15,746 nucleotides of DNA from an uncultured Eubacteriales bacterium (GCA_905199755.1 CAJKHT010000064.1:1-15746), one strand, 5' to 3'. Shown: positions 1 through 8,561, numbered from the stretch's first letter. The notes: generated by a model not told the origin, from the sequence alone. Numbers and translations: made by a program.

Positions 1-4
1 ATAA

Positions 5-595
5 ATGTATTACTATATAAGCGGCAGACTTGCGCATAAGGACGAAAATTTTATTGTGATTGATGCCGGAGGTGTCGGCTATAAAATATATACTTCGCTG
101 ACAAGCATACAAAGCGCCGGAGGTATCGGAAATAATATAACCATGTATACACATTTATATGTGAGGGAGGATACACAGGATTTGTACGGATTTGTAACGC
201 AGGAGGAAAAAAGCATGTTTCTGTCGCTGCTGTCCGTGTCGGGAGTAGGACCAAAGGCGGCATTGTCGATATTGTCCGCCGCACCGCCGGCAAAGCTTGC
301 GGCCGCGGTCATCACGGGTGACGTGAAAACGGTTACAAAAGCGCAGGGTGTAGGCCCTAAGCTTGCCTCACGCATTATTCTTGAATTAAAAGACAAGCTT
401 AAGAATGAAGATTTGCAGCTTGATGAATTTGTCGAAAATTCGGAAACGGAAATAACGGATAATATAAGCGAGGCAATATCCGCACTGGTGGTTTTGGGAT
501 ATTCCGCACAGGAGGCAAAGAAAGCTGTCAAAAGTGCAGGTGCAAATGACAGCGTGGAGGAAATTATCAAAAAAGCGCTTGTAAAGCTGTGTTAG
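5..595 (+). CDS. ruvA: Holliday junction branch migration complex subunit RuvA
   Basis: RuvA binds four-way DNA junctions as a tetramer and loads the RuvB motor during recombinational repair. The 196-residue product has the normal family length and opens MYYYISGRLA, typical of the RuvA OB-fold start. The two helix-hairpin-helix motifs are visible: SVSGVGPKAAL at about residues 77-87 and AQGVGPKLASRIILELKDKL at about 113-132. An acidic linker (about 138-150) leads to the C-terminal RuvB-binding helical domain (ISEAISALVVLGYSAQEA). The ATG at 5 gives a complete protein, but its ribosome site lies outside the window. The TAG stop overlaps the ribosome site of ruvB, so the two are translationally linked. 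Function is certain from motifs and context. Confidence 0.97.
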   Translation: MYYYISGRLAHKDENFIVIDAGGVGYKIYTSLTSIQSAGGIGNNITMYTHLYVREDTQDLYGFVTQEEKSMFLSLLSVSGVGPKAALSILSAAPPAKLAAAVITGDVKTVTKAQGVGPKLASRIILELKDKLKNEDLQLDEFVENSETEITDNISEAISALVVLGYSAQEAKKAVKSAGANDSVEEIIKKALVKLC

Positions 596-607
596 GAGGA
601 TTAGAAG

Positions 608-1618
608 TTGTTTGACGAGGAAGAAAGGTTTGTAAGCAGCGGCTTTATTGACGAGGATGCGGAGATAGAGGCCGGACTCAGACCGCAGAGCCTTGATGAA
701 TATGTGGGGCAGGAAAAAGCAAAGGGCAATCTCGGTATATACATACAGGCGGCACTGGAACGCAAGGAAGCGCTTGACCATGTTTTGCTTTACGGTCCTC
801 CGGGACTGGGAAAAACCACGCTTGCCGGAATAATTGCAAAGGAAATGGGTGTAAATATAAGAATTACATCGGGACCGGCTATTGAAAAAGCGGGAGATTT
901 GGCGGCAATACTCACCAACTTATCGGAGCATGATATTCTTTTCATTGACGAAATACACAGAATGTCACGAACCGTAGAAGAAATACTTTATCCCGCAATG
1001 GAGGATTATGCGCTTGATATTATAATCGGCAAAGGTCCGGCGGCAAAATCCATAAGGATAGATTTGCCGAAGTTTACGCTTATAGGCGCCACCACGCGCG
1101 CCGGTCTGTTAACCGCTCCGCTGCGTGACAGATTCGGAGTTATTTCACGTTTGGAGCTGTATACGGCAGAGGAGCTTAAAACAATCGTAAAGCGCAGCGC
1201 AGGCATTCTCGGTGTGGAAATTGATGATGACGGAGCGGCGGAAATAGCCTCACGTTCGAGGGGGACTCCGCGTATAGCAAACAGATTTTTAAAAAGAGTG
1301 CGTGATTTTGCGCAGGTAAAGCACAACGGAAAAATCACATGGAAGGTGGCGGCGGATGCTCTTAAAATGATGGAGGTTGACGAGCTGGGACTGGACATGA
1401 TTGACAGCAAGATGATAAAAACGATGATTGAAAACTTCGGAGGCGGACCTGTGGGGTTGGATACAATTGCGGCAACCATAGGTGAAGAACCTAACACCAT
1501 TGAAGATGTGTATGAGCCGTATTTGCTGCAGCTCGGCTTTATTGCAAGGACTCCGAGGGGAAGAATTGCAACAAGGAACGCATATGAACATTTCGGTATG
1601 GATTTTCCGGAGCAGTAA
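608..1618 (+). CDS. ruvB: Holliday junction ATP-dependent DNA helicase RuvB
   Basis: RuvB is the hexameric AAA+ motor that pumps DNA through the RuvA-held junction. The 336-residue product shows Walker A GPPGLGKT (63-70), Walker B LFIDEIH (111-117), the sensor-1 segment GATTRAGLL (160-168), an arginine-finger region PLRDRFG (171-177), and a C-terminal winged helix ending in ARTPRGR. Length is normal. The start is a TTG at 608: AGGAGGA at 594-600 lies 7 nt upstream, and the sequence FDEEERFVSSG follows directly as in other RuvB N-termini; no ATG is near. It is the second gene of the ruvA-ruvB-amidase-queA-tgt operon. Confidence 0.98.
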   Translation: MFDEEERFVSSGFIDEDAEIEAGLRPQSLDEYVGQEKAKGNLGIYIQAALERKEALDHVLLYGPPGLGKTTLAGIIAKEMGVNIRITSGPAIEKAGDLAAILTNLSEHDILFIDEIHRMSRTVEEILYPAMEDYALDIIIGKGPAAKSIRIDLPKFTLIGATTRAGLLTAPLRDRFGVISRLELYTAEELKTIVKRSAGILGVEIDDDGAAEIASRSRGTPRIANRFLKRVRDFAQVKHNGKITWKVAADALKMMEVDELGLDMIDSKMIKTMIENFGGGPVGLDTIAATIGEEPNTIEDVYEPYLLQLGFIARTPRGRIATRNAYEHFGMDFPEQ

Positions 1619-1637
1619 TAAAAGAGGGTAGTTCAGA

Positions 1638-3194
1638 ATGAAAAGATTACAGCTGTTTTTAATAACGCTTGTAATGTGTTTTACAGGTATTTGCGCGGTA
1701 AAAGCAGATAATATGATTTTGGAATATGACGGAGGGACGCATGAGTATAACGGCTCGGTTTTTGCGCTTATAGTGAATAACCGCAAACTGGATTCACTTC
1801 CGCTGCCGCCTATTATTTTTAATGACAGATCACTTGTGCCGATACGTGAAATTTTTGAAGAGCTCGGTGCAGCCGTAAGCTATGACAATGATGAAAGACG
1901 CGTTGAGGTGGTATATAACGGAACATATATAAGAATGTATATAAATGATAACACGGCATATATAAACGGGAAGAAAACGGCTATTCCCGATAAAGTTGTT
2001 CCGAAGCTTATAAGCCGTTTGGGCGGTGAGACAAAAACAATGGTGCCGCTGCGTTTTATAAGTGAAACGGTGGGTATAAGTGTGGATTTCAGCAGTGAGC
2101 ATGAAGCAATACTTGTAAATTCACCAAATTACAGCTTTGCCGAAGAGGAAAAGCCGACAGCAACTCCAAAGCCGTCGGTTAAGCCTGTCATAACGGATAT
2201 ATCATATAGCCTTAAAGATGAAAAAAACATTGAAGTGACGGTTACGGCGGATTCGGCGATTAATGATTATTCCGAATTTGCAATGGAATCGCCCGTGCGT
2301 GCCGTGACCGATTTTGCCGATGCGGCATTGGCAAAGGAAGAAAATATATCCGTAAATTCACAGTATATAACGGCAATCAGAACGGGTGATAACGGTGAGC
2401 GTGCAAGAGTTGTAATTGATGTGAACGGAAAGCTGTCGGATTTCAGAACGGAAAAGCTGTCGGATAACTGTGTGCGTATAATTGCAGGTGTTTCAGGCAA
2501 TGCTTCATCAACACCAAAGCCAGCAGAAGAACCGGTACAGACACCAAAGCCCACACCGTCACCCGTGCAGACACCGTCCGCAACACCAAACCCGAATTAC
2601 AGTGCGTACCCGTCATCAGCAAAGCTTATAGTAATTGATTCGGGGCATGGCGGCAAGGACAGCGGAGCGGTAGGAACGCTGGACGGCAGGCAGATACTTG
2701 AAAAGGATTTAACGCTGCAGATAGCAAAGAAAACAAAGGAAATACTTGAAAATAACGGTTATACCGTAGAGCTGACGCGTTCGGACGACAGGTATCTTGA
2801 GCTGACGGAGCCGCCCGCACAGGCAAATGCGCAGAATGCCGCAGTGTTTGTGAGCATACATATCAATTCCGCCGATGCATCGGAGGCATACGGCACGGAG
2901 GTTTATTATTCCACGGAAAACAACGGTGACGCATACGGTACAACAAGCGAAGTACTGGCGAAAAATGTGCTGAGCAGAATGCTTTATAATATGCAGTCAA
3001 AGAGCCGTGGTGTAAAAACCGCAAACCATGCGGTCACAAGACGCTGTAAAATGCCTGCCGTACTGGCGGAGGTGGGATTTATCTCAAATGAGGACGAGTT
3101 AAGGAAAATGTGCTCGGACGAATACCAGTATAAAACGGCACAGGGAATAGCCGAGGGAATAATTAAAACACTGGCAGAAATTACAATGCCGTAA
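1638..3194 (+). CDS. secreted N-acetylmuramoyl-L-alanine amidase (Cu-amine-oxidase N-domain, AMIN, Amidase_3)
   Basis: This is a predicted cell-wall hydrolase that cleaves the bond between N-acetylmuramic acid and L-Ala. The order of parts is a signal peptide (1-23, ending CAVKA); a copper-amine-oxidase-like N-terminal domain (about 38-162, motifs RSLVPIREIFEELG and TMVPLRFISETVG); an AMIN domain (about 183-285) that usually targets peptidoglycan or septa; a Pro/Thr linker with TPKP repeats (about 290-325); and an Amidase_3 catalytic domain (about 328-516). The zinc ligands are visible as H337 (DSGHGG), E355 (ILEKD) and H408 (SIHIN), and the catalytic Glu as E478 (AEVGF), so it should be active. 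GAGGG lies about 9 nt before the ATG. It follows ruvB after 19 nt and precedes queA by 20 nt, so it is co-transcribed with DNA-repair and tRNA-modification genes. Confidence 0.93.
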   Translation: MKRLQLFLITLVMCFTGICAVKADNMILEYDGGTHEYNGSVFALIVNNRKLDSLPLPPIIFNDRSLVPIREIFEELGAAVSYDNDERRVEVVYNGTYIRMYINDNTAYINGKKTAIPDKVVPKLISRLGGETKTMVPLRFISETVGISVDFSSEHEAILVNSPNYSFAEEEKPTATPKPSVKPVITDISYSLKDEKNIEVTVTADSAINDYSEFAMESPVRAVTDFADAALAKEENISVNSQYITAIRTGDNGERARVVIDVNGKLSDFRTEKLSDNCVRIIAGVSGNASSTPKPAEEPVQTPKPTPSPVQTPSATPNPNYSAYPSSAKLIVIDSGHGGKDSGAVGTLDGRQILEKDLTLQIAKKTKEILENNGYTVELTRSDDRYLELTEPPAQANAQNAAVFVSIHINSADASEAYGTEVYYSTENNGDAYGTTSEVLAKNVLSRMLYNMQSKSRGVKTANHAVTRRCKMPAVLAEVGFISNEDELRKMCSDEYQYKTAQGIAEGIIKTLAEITMP

Positions 3195-3214
3195 TAAGGC
3201 TGAAAGGATAAAGA

Positions 3215-4240
3215 ATGAAAACATCGGATTTTTACTATGATTTACCTCAGGAGCTTATTGCTCAGGAACCGCTTAAGGTAAGGAGCAATTCAAGGCTTAT
3301 GCTGCTTGATAAAAAAAGCGGAAAAACGGAGGACAAGCACTTTTACGATATAGCCGATTTGCTTAATGAGGGAGATACACTGATATTAAATGATACAAAG
3401 GTATTGCCTGCACGGCTTTACGGAGTTAAAGAGGATACGGGCGGAGCAATCGAATTTTTGCTTTTGCATAAGCATACTCTTGATACGTGGGAGGTTATAC
3501 TGAAGCCCGGCAGACGCGCAAAGCCCGGTGCAAGGTTTGTTTTCGGAAACGGTGAGCTTAAGGCGGAAATTCTTGAGGTCATAAACGACGGAAACCGTCT
3601 TGTAAGGTTTGAGTATGATGGCATTTTTGAGGAGGTTCTCGACAGGCTGGGCGAAATGCCGCTGCCGCCGTATATAACAAAAAAGCTGGAAGATAAAAAC
3701 AGATACCAGACCGTATATGCAAAATATCCCGGAAGCGCCGCCGCACCGACGGCAGGACTGCATTTCACTCCCGAGCTTTTGGAAAAAATAAAAGCAAAGG
3801 GAGTAAATGTCGGATATGTGACATTGCATGTGGGACTGGGAACGTTCCGCCCTGTTAAGGCTGATGAAATAAGCGAGCATAAAATGCATTCGGAATTCTA
3901 TATATTATCCGAAGAAACGGCAGAGCTTGTCAACAGGACAAAGAAAAACGGAAAAAGGGTAGTGTCGGTCGGAACGACGGCAACCAGAGTATTGGAAACG
4001 GCAGGCATGAGCGGAGGAGAACTCAAAGCACAGACCGGCTGGACGGATATTTTCATATATCCCGGAAAGGAGTTTCACGTAATTGATGCGCTGATAACAA
4101 ACTTTCATTTGCCGGAATCCACGCTTATTATGCTTGTAAGCGCACTTGCAGGCAGAGAAAACGTGCTTAATGCATATAAAGAGGCAGTAGAGAAAAAATA
4201 CAGATTTTTCTCGTTCGGAGATGCCATGTTTATTTACTGA
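3215..4240 (+). CDS. queA: S-adenosylmethionine:tRNA ribosyltransferase-isomerase QueA
   Basis: QueA transfers and rearranges the ribose of S-adenosylmethionine onto preQ1 already in tRNA, giving epoxyqueuosine. The 341-residue product has the family length and hallmarks: the N-terminal FYYDLPQELIAQEPL, the LNDTKVLPARLYG block (about 58-70), AAPTAGLHFT (about 175-184), HVGLGTFRPV (about 204-213), and the C-terminal ITNFHLPESTLIMLVSALAG. AAAGGA lies just before the ATG. It precedes tgt by 17 nt; the two enzymes act in sequence (Tgt inserts preQ1, QueA modifies it), so the pairing supports both calls. Confidence 0.97.
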   Translation: MKTSDFYYDLPQELIAQEPLKVRSNSRLMLLDKKSGKTEDKHFYDIADLLNEGDTLILNDTKVLPARLYGVKEDTGGAIEFLLLHKHTLDTWEVILKPGRRAKPGARFVFGNGELKAEILEVINDGNRLVRFEYDGIFEEVLDRLGEMPLPPYITKKLEDKNRYQTVYAKYPGSAAAPTAGLHFTPELLEKIKAKGVNVGYVTLHVGLGTFRPVKADEISEHKMHSEFYILSEETAELVNRTKKNGKRVVSVGTTATRVLETAGMSGGELKAQTGWTDIFIYPGKEFHVIDALITNFHLPESTLIMLVSALAGRENVLNAYKEAVEKKYRFFSFGDAMFIY

Positions 4241-4257
4241 TAACTAAGGAGAATTAC

Positions 4258-5388
4258 ATGTTTAAGATTTTACACACAAACGGAAATGCGCGCCGCGGCG
4301 AATTTCGTACCGTACACGGTGTTGTTCAGACACCGGTGTTTCAGAATGTCGGTACGGCTGCGGCAATTAAGGGAGCGGTGTCCTCTCTCGATTTAAAGGA
4401 ACTCGGCTGTCAGGTGGAGCTGTGCAATACGTATCATCTGCATCTGCGCCCGGGCGATAAGATAGTGAAGAAGCTCGGCGGCTTGCATAAATTCATGAAC
4501 TGGGACGGACCTATACTGACGGACAGCGGCGGCTTTCAGGTATTTTCGCTGGCAGGACTGCGCAACATTACCGAGGAGGGTGTACATTTTCGTTCGCATA
4601 TAGACGGACATAAAATATTTATGGGACCGGAGGAAAGCATGCAGATACAGTCAAACCTTGCCTCGACTATCGCAATGGCTTTTGATGAATGTATTGAAAA
4701 CCCTGCCGAATATAATTATGTAAAGCAGTCTATTGACCGAACCTATCGCTGGCTGGTACGCTGCAAAGCAGAAATGAAGCGTCTTAATTCGCTTGATGAT
4801 ACGATAAATAAAGAACAGATGCTTTTCGGTATAAATCAGGGCGGAACATATGAGGATTTAAGAATTGAGCATATGAAACGTATTGCGGAGCTTGACCTGC
4901 CGGGATATGCAATCGGCGGACTTGCCGTTGGAGAAAGCACCGAGACAATGTATCATATTCTTGATGAGGTACTTCCGTATGCCCCGTATGACCGTCCGCG
5001 TTATCTTATGGGGGTCGGAACTCCGGCAAATATCATAGAATCGGTTTACCGCGGCATAGACTTCTTTGACTGCGTTATAGCATCAAGAAATGCGCGCCAT
5101 GCATTTATATTCACGCGTAACGGAACAATGAATCTGCTCAATGAAAAATATGAGCTTGACACAAAGCCGATTGATGAAGAATGTCAGTGCCCCGCATGCC
5201 AAAACTTTACGCGTGCATATATAAGACATTTGTTTAAGGCTAAGGAAATGCTCGGAATGAGGCTTTGCGTAATGCATAATCTGTATTTCTACAATGAGCT
5301 GATGTCGCTTATACGCAAAGCAATTGAAGAAGACAGATTTGATGAATTCAGAGCGGAGAATGTTGAGAAAATGTCGAGACGATTATAA
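4258..5388 (+). CDS. tgt: queuine/preQ1 tRNA-guanine transglycosylase
   Basis: Tgt swaps guanine at position 34 of GUN-anticodon tRNAs for preQ1. The 376-residue product shows the substrate-pocket motif LTDSGGFQVFSL, with the general-acid/base Asp at D89, and the nucleophile D271 in FFDCV. The structural zinc site is C309, C311, C314 and H340 (CxCx2Cx25H). GINQGG (191-196) and the glycine-rich GYAIGGLAVGE (217-227) are also present. The segment after D271 reads IASRNARHA rather than the usual (M/L)PTRNARHG, a mild deviation. AAGGAG lies 8 nt before the ATG. It is the last gene of the operon; yajC, often found next in related bacteria, is absent and a terminator follows. Confidence 0.97.
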   Translation: MFKILHTNGNARRGEFRTVHGVVQTPVFQNVGTAAAIKGAVSSLDLKELGCQVELCNTYHLHLRPGDKIVKKLGGLHKFMNWDGPILTDSGGFQVFSLAGLRNITEEGVHFRSHIDGHKIFMGPEESMQIQSNLASTIAMAFDECIENPAEYNYVKQSIDRTYRWLVRCKAEMKRLNSLDDTINKEQMLFGINQGGTYEDLRIEHMKRIAELDLPGYAIGGLAVGESTETMYHILDEVLPYAPYDRPRYLMGVGTPANIIESVYRGIDFFDCVIASRNARHAFIFTRNGTMNLLNEKYELDTKPIDEECQCPACQNFTRAYIRHLFKAKEMLGMRLCVMHNLYFYNELMSLIRKAIEEDRFDEFRAENVEKMSRRL

Positions 5389-5395
5389 AAGGGAC

Positions 5396-5440
5396 AGCAG
5401 AGCCGTATATTACAGAGCGCGGCTCTGTTTGCTTTATTTT
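5396..5440 (+). terminator. rho-independent terminator after tgt
   Basis: CAGAGCCG (5398-5405) pairs perfectly with CGGCTCTG (5420-5427). The stem extends outward by G-T and A-T pairs and is followed by a T-rich stretch (TTTGCTTTATTTT). It closes the ruvA-tgt operon. Confidence 0.85.
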
Positions 5441-5467
5441 GCATAAAAGCACCGAATGAAGAATAAT
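5439..5467 (+). promoter_or_regulatory. possible sigma-A promoter of the CDF gene
   Basis: TTGCAT at 5439-5444, a 17-nt spacer, and AATAAT at 5462-5467. It falls between the tgt terminator and the metal-transporter gene, where a promoter is needed. The match is moderate, and overlapping AT-rich hexamers make the exact -10 uncertain. Confidence 0.4.
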
Positions 5468-5501
5468 ATTAAAATTAAGAAAGTGAGAAGGGGTGTTTGT
5501 C

Positions 5502-6641
5502 ATGAAGCCTGAAGATTTCAGCAACCCGAAAAACAGAGCCTTTATCGGGAAACTTTCGGGCGCGGTGGGGATAATCTGTAATGCCGTACTTGCGGTCGGA
5601 AAGCTGATTGCGGGCAGTATATCCGCATCTGTTTCCGTTACGGCAGACGGACTCAACAATTTGTCGGATGCAGCAAGCTCGGTGGTAACGTTGGTCGGAT
5701 TTAAGCTTGCCGAACGTCCTGCCGATAAAGAGCATCCGTACGGACATGCAAGGTTTGAGTATCTTGCCGGACTTGCCGTTGCCGCAATGATTCTTATTAT
5801 AGGTTTTGAACTGGCAAAAAATTCTGTTATAAAAATAATAAATCCGGCATCTGCCGAGTTTTCGTATTTGACTGTATGTGTGCTGGTTATATCTATTCTG
5901 GTTAAAGCCGCAATGATGATTTTCTACGGGAAAATGGGAAACAAGATACAGTCTGCCACACTTGCGGCAGCTGCGGCAGACAGCCGCAATGATGTCCTTA
6001 CCACGGGTGCAGTATTGGCAGCCGCACTGGCAGAACGTATTTTCGGTTGGCAGATTGACGGCATAATGGGATTGGCTGTTGCACTGTTTATTGTTTACAG
6101 CGGAGTATCACTTGCAAAAAAGACGGTGTCACCGCTTTTGGGTGAGGGAGCAAATCATGCATTACACGAACAGCTGACGAAGTATATAAATAGCTGCCCG
6201 TCGGTACTCGGATGTCATGATTTGCTTGTGCATGATTACGGGCCGGGCAGAAGATACGCAACAATTCATGTGGAATTTGACAGGAAAGACGATCCCATAA
6301 AATGCCATGAAATTATTGATTATATAGAGCGTGAGTGTATGAGACTTTATGAAACGCACCTTGTGATTCATTACGATCCTGTCATAACCGATGATGAAGA
6401 AATAAATAAAATGCGGCGAATTGTTGCAGCAGCGCTTAAAATGCGTGATGAGCGTCTGACGATTCATGATTTCCGCATGCATACATGCGGAGAACGGATA
6501 AATCTTGTGTTTGATACTGTGCTGCCGCCGGAGCTGCGCGGCACGGAGCAGGAGCTTCAAAGCTCGCTTGAAGAAGTGCTTAACAGTATTGACGATAAGA
6601 AATATAAAACAGATATAATATTTGATATGGAAAGCGAATAA
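5502..6641 (+). CDS. cation diffusion facilitator (CDF) family metal exporter
   Basis: This is a membrane exporter of divalent metal ions by proton antiport. The 379-residue product has about six hydrophobic segments (roughly 20-42, 44-70, 86-106, 120-142, 165-182, 186-205), the TM2 motif TADGLNNLSDA and the TM5 motif ADSRNDVL, the HPYGHARFEYLAG loop (78-90), and a cytoplasmic domain from about 210. The transport site reads D49-xxx-N53 in TM2 and D160-xxx-D164 in TM5. The lack of the TM5 His seen in zinc CDFs suggests manganese or broader selectivity (inference). The cytoplasmic tail is long: after the standard dimer domain (about 215-295), residues 300-379 look like a second small alpha/beta domain. 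The ATG at 5502 is preferred because AAGGGG (5488-5493) sits 8 nt upstream; an in-frame GTG at 5493 overlaps that site. It is transcribed alone. Confidence 0.93.
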   Translation: MKPEDFSNPKNRAFIGKLSGAVGIICNAVLAVGKLIAGSISASVSVTADGLNNLSDAASSVVTLVGFKLAERPADKEHPYGHARFEYLAGLAVAAMILIIGFELAKNSVIKIINPASAEFSYLTVCVLVISILVKAAMMIFYGKMGNKIQSATLAAAAADSRNDVLTTGAVLAAALAERIFGWQIDGIMGLAVALFIVYSGVSLAKKTVSPLLGEGANHALHEQLTKYINSCPSVLGCHDLLVHDYGPGRRYATIHVEFDRKDDPIKCHEIIDYIERECMRLYETHLVIHYDPVITDDEEINKMRRIVAAALKMRDERLTIHDFRMHTCGERINLVFDTVLPPELRGTEQELQSSLEEVLNSIDDKKYKTDIIFDMESE

Positions 6642-6654
6642 TATAAATAAATTA

Positions 6655-6683
6655 TTGAAAAATAAAATTATTTGTGTTACAAT
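6655..6683 (+). promoter_or_regulatory. sigma-A promoter of the SLH-protein gene
   Basis: TTGAAA (6655-6660), a 17-nt AT-rich spacer, and TACAAT (6678-6683): five of six matches to consensus in each hexamer at ideal spacing. It lies 38 nt upstream of the start codon and after the stop of the CDF gene. Confidence 0.8.
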
Positions 6684-6720
6684 AAACTTATTGATAAATA
6701 AAAGAGAGGGATGATTTCAA

Positions 6721-8469
6721 ATGATGAAAAAAACTGTAATATCGCTGGCATTGATTCTGTCAGCTGCGGTAAGTACGGTATCTGCGGCTTATGTTGATGT
6801 GCCGTCCGATGCGTGGTACGGCAGTGCAGTACAGACTGCTACCGATAAAAAGTGGTTCGGCGGCTATGAGGACGGCAGCTTCCGTCCGGAGGGAACAATA
6901 ACGCGTGCGGAGGCAATGAAAGTGCTTTTAAGCTATAAATACGGAGATGATGTTCCGAAAGCCGAAAAAAGTGTATATGCCGATGTTGCCGCGGATGCAT
7001 GGTATGCAAATTATGTTAATCTGAACGGTGAGGAGGATTCGGAAAAAATAATTCCGTCAAAAGATGTATTCTGCCCCGAGGATAATATAACCCGTCAGGA
7101 TGCAATGTACGGATTGGTGAAAATATTGGGAACAGATATGCAGGCGGCGGACTTGTCAAAGCTTGATTCATTCAGTGACAGTGCCGATATTGCTTTCAAT
7201 GTAAGACAGGCGGTTGCGATAGCCGTCGAAAAAGGACTGGTAAGCGGTTATGATGACGGTACCGTGAGACCTGACGGAAGTATAACAAGAGCGGAATTTG
7301 CCGCAATAATGATGCGCGCCGATGCACAGGCTGAAAATGTATCGCCGTCACCTGCTGTTTCTCCGTCACCATCCGTATCGCCCGAACCGTCCGCAACTCC
7401 TGCGGCAACGCCGTCACCGACAGCATCACCGTCGGGCGTGCAGCAAAAGGACGGGGAAAACCTGTTTGATTACAGCTATACGGCAAAAACGGTTATCAAC
7501 GCAAAAGACGGTACCGAAAAAGAAGACAGTAAATATATAACATCGGATTATATCGAAGTTGTTCCGGGTACAAAATATTTTTGCGCAACCTACAGTCCCG
7601 CGGCACAAAGCTATCTTGACAGCTGCAAGGTGTACGCTTATTATGATGACGGAAAAAAATTCATATCGGGAGGCGGAGCGTCGCTGAAAACTCCTGCTGC
7701 AGCTCCGGAAAATGCTAAATATATACGCTTTTCAATCGCTAAGACAGATGACTTAACCGGATATGAAAGACTGGCTGTATATACTGTATTTGCAAAGTCT
7801 AACACGGCAATTACGGAATTTACATATCCGTCAGACACGAAAACAACCGATAAATTTGACGGCAAAAAAATCTGTTTTTACGGAGATAATTTTATAAAAA
7901 ACGGCTCGGAATGGCTGAATGTTCTTGAAAAAAATATGGGAATGCCGGTTTATGAGGCATATGGTACATGGCAGTTCGGCAGCATGACCAAAACCAGTCT
8001 GGCATTAAAGGCAAATATTGATAAAATTCCGGCAGATACGGATTACATTATTGTAAGCGGCGGCTTATATGACTGGCTGTACGGCAGAGAAAGCGGCGAA
8101 ATCGGAGATAATGACGATTCAAAGGTGTACGGCGGAATGAGCCTGTTGACGAAGCGGTTAAGAGAAAACTTTAAAAATGCGGAAATCATATATCTTACAC
8201 CGATAGCGGCGGAAACCTTCGGAAGTGCGTCTTTTACTGCAGACGGGCGCAAGAACGCATTGAAATATACTATTGATGATTATGCACAGTTTATAAAGGA
8301 TGCAGCTGCTGAAATTGGAGTTAAGGTGATTGATGCAAACACCGAGTGCGGAATTAACTTTGAAAATATCGAACAATATATGAACAAAGTAGGTAATTAT
8401 AAATGGTATCCGAATGAGGAGGGCGGCAAGCTCTACGGAGAATACTTATTAAAAAAGCTTTGTGAATAA
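6721..8469 (+). CDS. S-layer-homology (SLH) protein with a degenerate SGNH-hydrolase-like domain
   Basis: This is a predicted exported protein held on the cell wall by SLH domains. A signal peptide (1-22) is followed by three SLH repeats (about 24-70, 86-136, 150-198) bearing the signatures GGYEDGSFRPEGTITRAEA and SGYDDGTVRPDGSITRAEF; the middle repeat is the most diverged. A Pro/Ser/Thr linker (208-238), a beta-rich domain opening NLFDYSY (about 247-356, resembling carbohydrate-binding modules), and an SGNH-like alpha/beta domain (about 378-580) follow. The SGNH blocks can be aligned, but the key residues differ: block I reads FYGDN (N390 at the Ser position), block III GGLYDW (Y450 at Asn), and block V YKWYPNEEGG (Y560 and Y563 at Asp and His). 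A hydrolase role is therefore doubtful; ligand binding is more likely (inference). GAGAGGG precedes the ATG. Confidence 0.85.
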   Translation: MMKKTVISLALILSAAVSTVSAAYVDVPSDAWYGSAVQTATDKKWFGGYEDGSFRPEGTITRAEAMKVLLSYKYGDDVPKAEKSVYADVAADAWYANYVNLNGEEDSEKIIPSKDVFCPEDNITRQDAMYGLVKILGTDMQAADLSKLDSFSDSADIAFNVRQAVAIAVEKGLVSGYDDGTVRPDGSITRAEFAAIMMRADAQAENVSPSPAVSPSPSVSPEPSATPAATPSPTASPSGVQQKDGENLFDYSYTAKTVINAKDGTEKEDSKYITSDYIEVVPGTKYFCATYSPAAQSYLDSCKVYAYYDDGKKFISGGGASLKTPAAAPENAKYIRFSIAKTDDLTGYERLAVYTVFAKSNTAITEFTYPSDTKTTDKFDGKKICFYGDNFIKNGSEWLNVLEKNMGMPVYEAYGTWQFGSMTKTSLALKANIDKIPADTDYIIVSGGLYDWLYGRESGEIGDNDDSKVYGGMSLLTKRLRENFKNAEIIYLTPIAAETFGSASFTADGRKNALKYTIDDYAQFIKDAAAEIGVKVIDANTECGINFENIEQYMNKVGNYKWYPNEEGGKLYGEYLLKKLCE

Positions 8470-8473
8470 CGAT

Positions 8474-8508
8474 AAAAAAGTATCGGACTGCGGTTCGGTA
8501 CTTTTTTT
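8474..8508 (+). terminator. rho-independent terminator after the SLH gene
   Basis: AAAAAAGTATCGGAC pairs with the segment ending GTTCGGTACTTTTTT, with two G-U pairs, giving a long stem and a 7-T run (8502-8508). The A-run on the left means it could also stop minus-strand transcripts. Confidence 0.85.
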
Positions 8509-8523
8509 GTGGATAACAAGAAT

Positions 8524-8561
8524 AAAAAACACACGAACCGCGTAATTACGCAATTCGTGTG
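8524..8561 (-). terminator. minus-strand terminator, probably the original tRNA-Leu terminator
   Basis: A 32-nt near-palindrome (8530-8561) has outer stem CACACGAA/TTCGTGTG and core GCGTAATTACGC, with one 2-nt mismatch between them. On the minus strand it is followed by TTTTTT (A-run 8524-8529), so it terminates transcription coming from the right. No minus-strand gene lies next to it. If the 8568-15624 element is removed, it falls 6 nt beyond the CCA end of the tRNA-Leu, which explains it. Confidence 0.8.

Noticed and set aside
5493..5504. GTG at 5493 as the start of the CDF gene
   Set aside because: It overlaps the ribosome site AAGGGG; the ATG at 5502 has correct spacing.
7330..7440. Pro/Ser/Thr-coding repeat as a DNA tandem repeat of interest
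   Set aside because: It is an ordinary low-complexity linker between the SLH and C-terminal domains, like the linker in the amidase.
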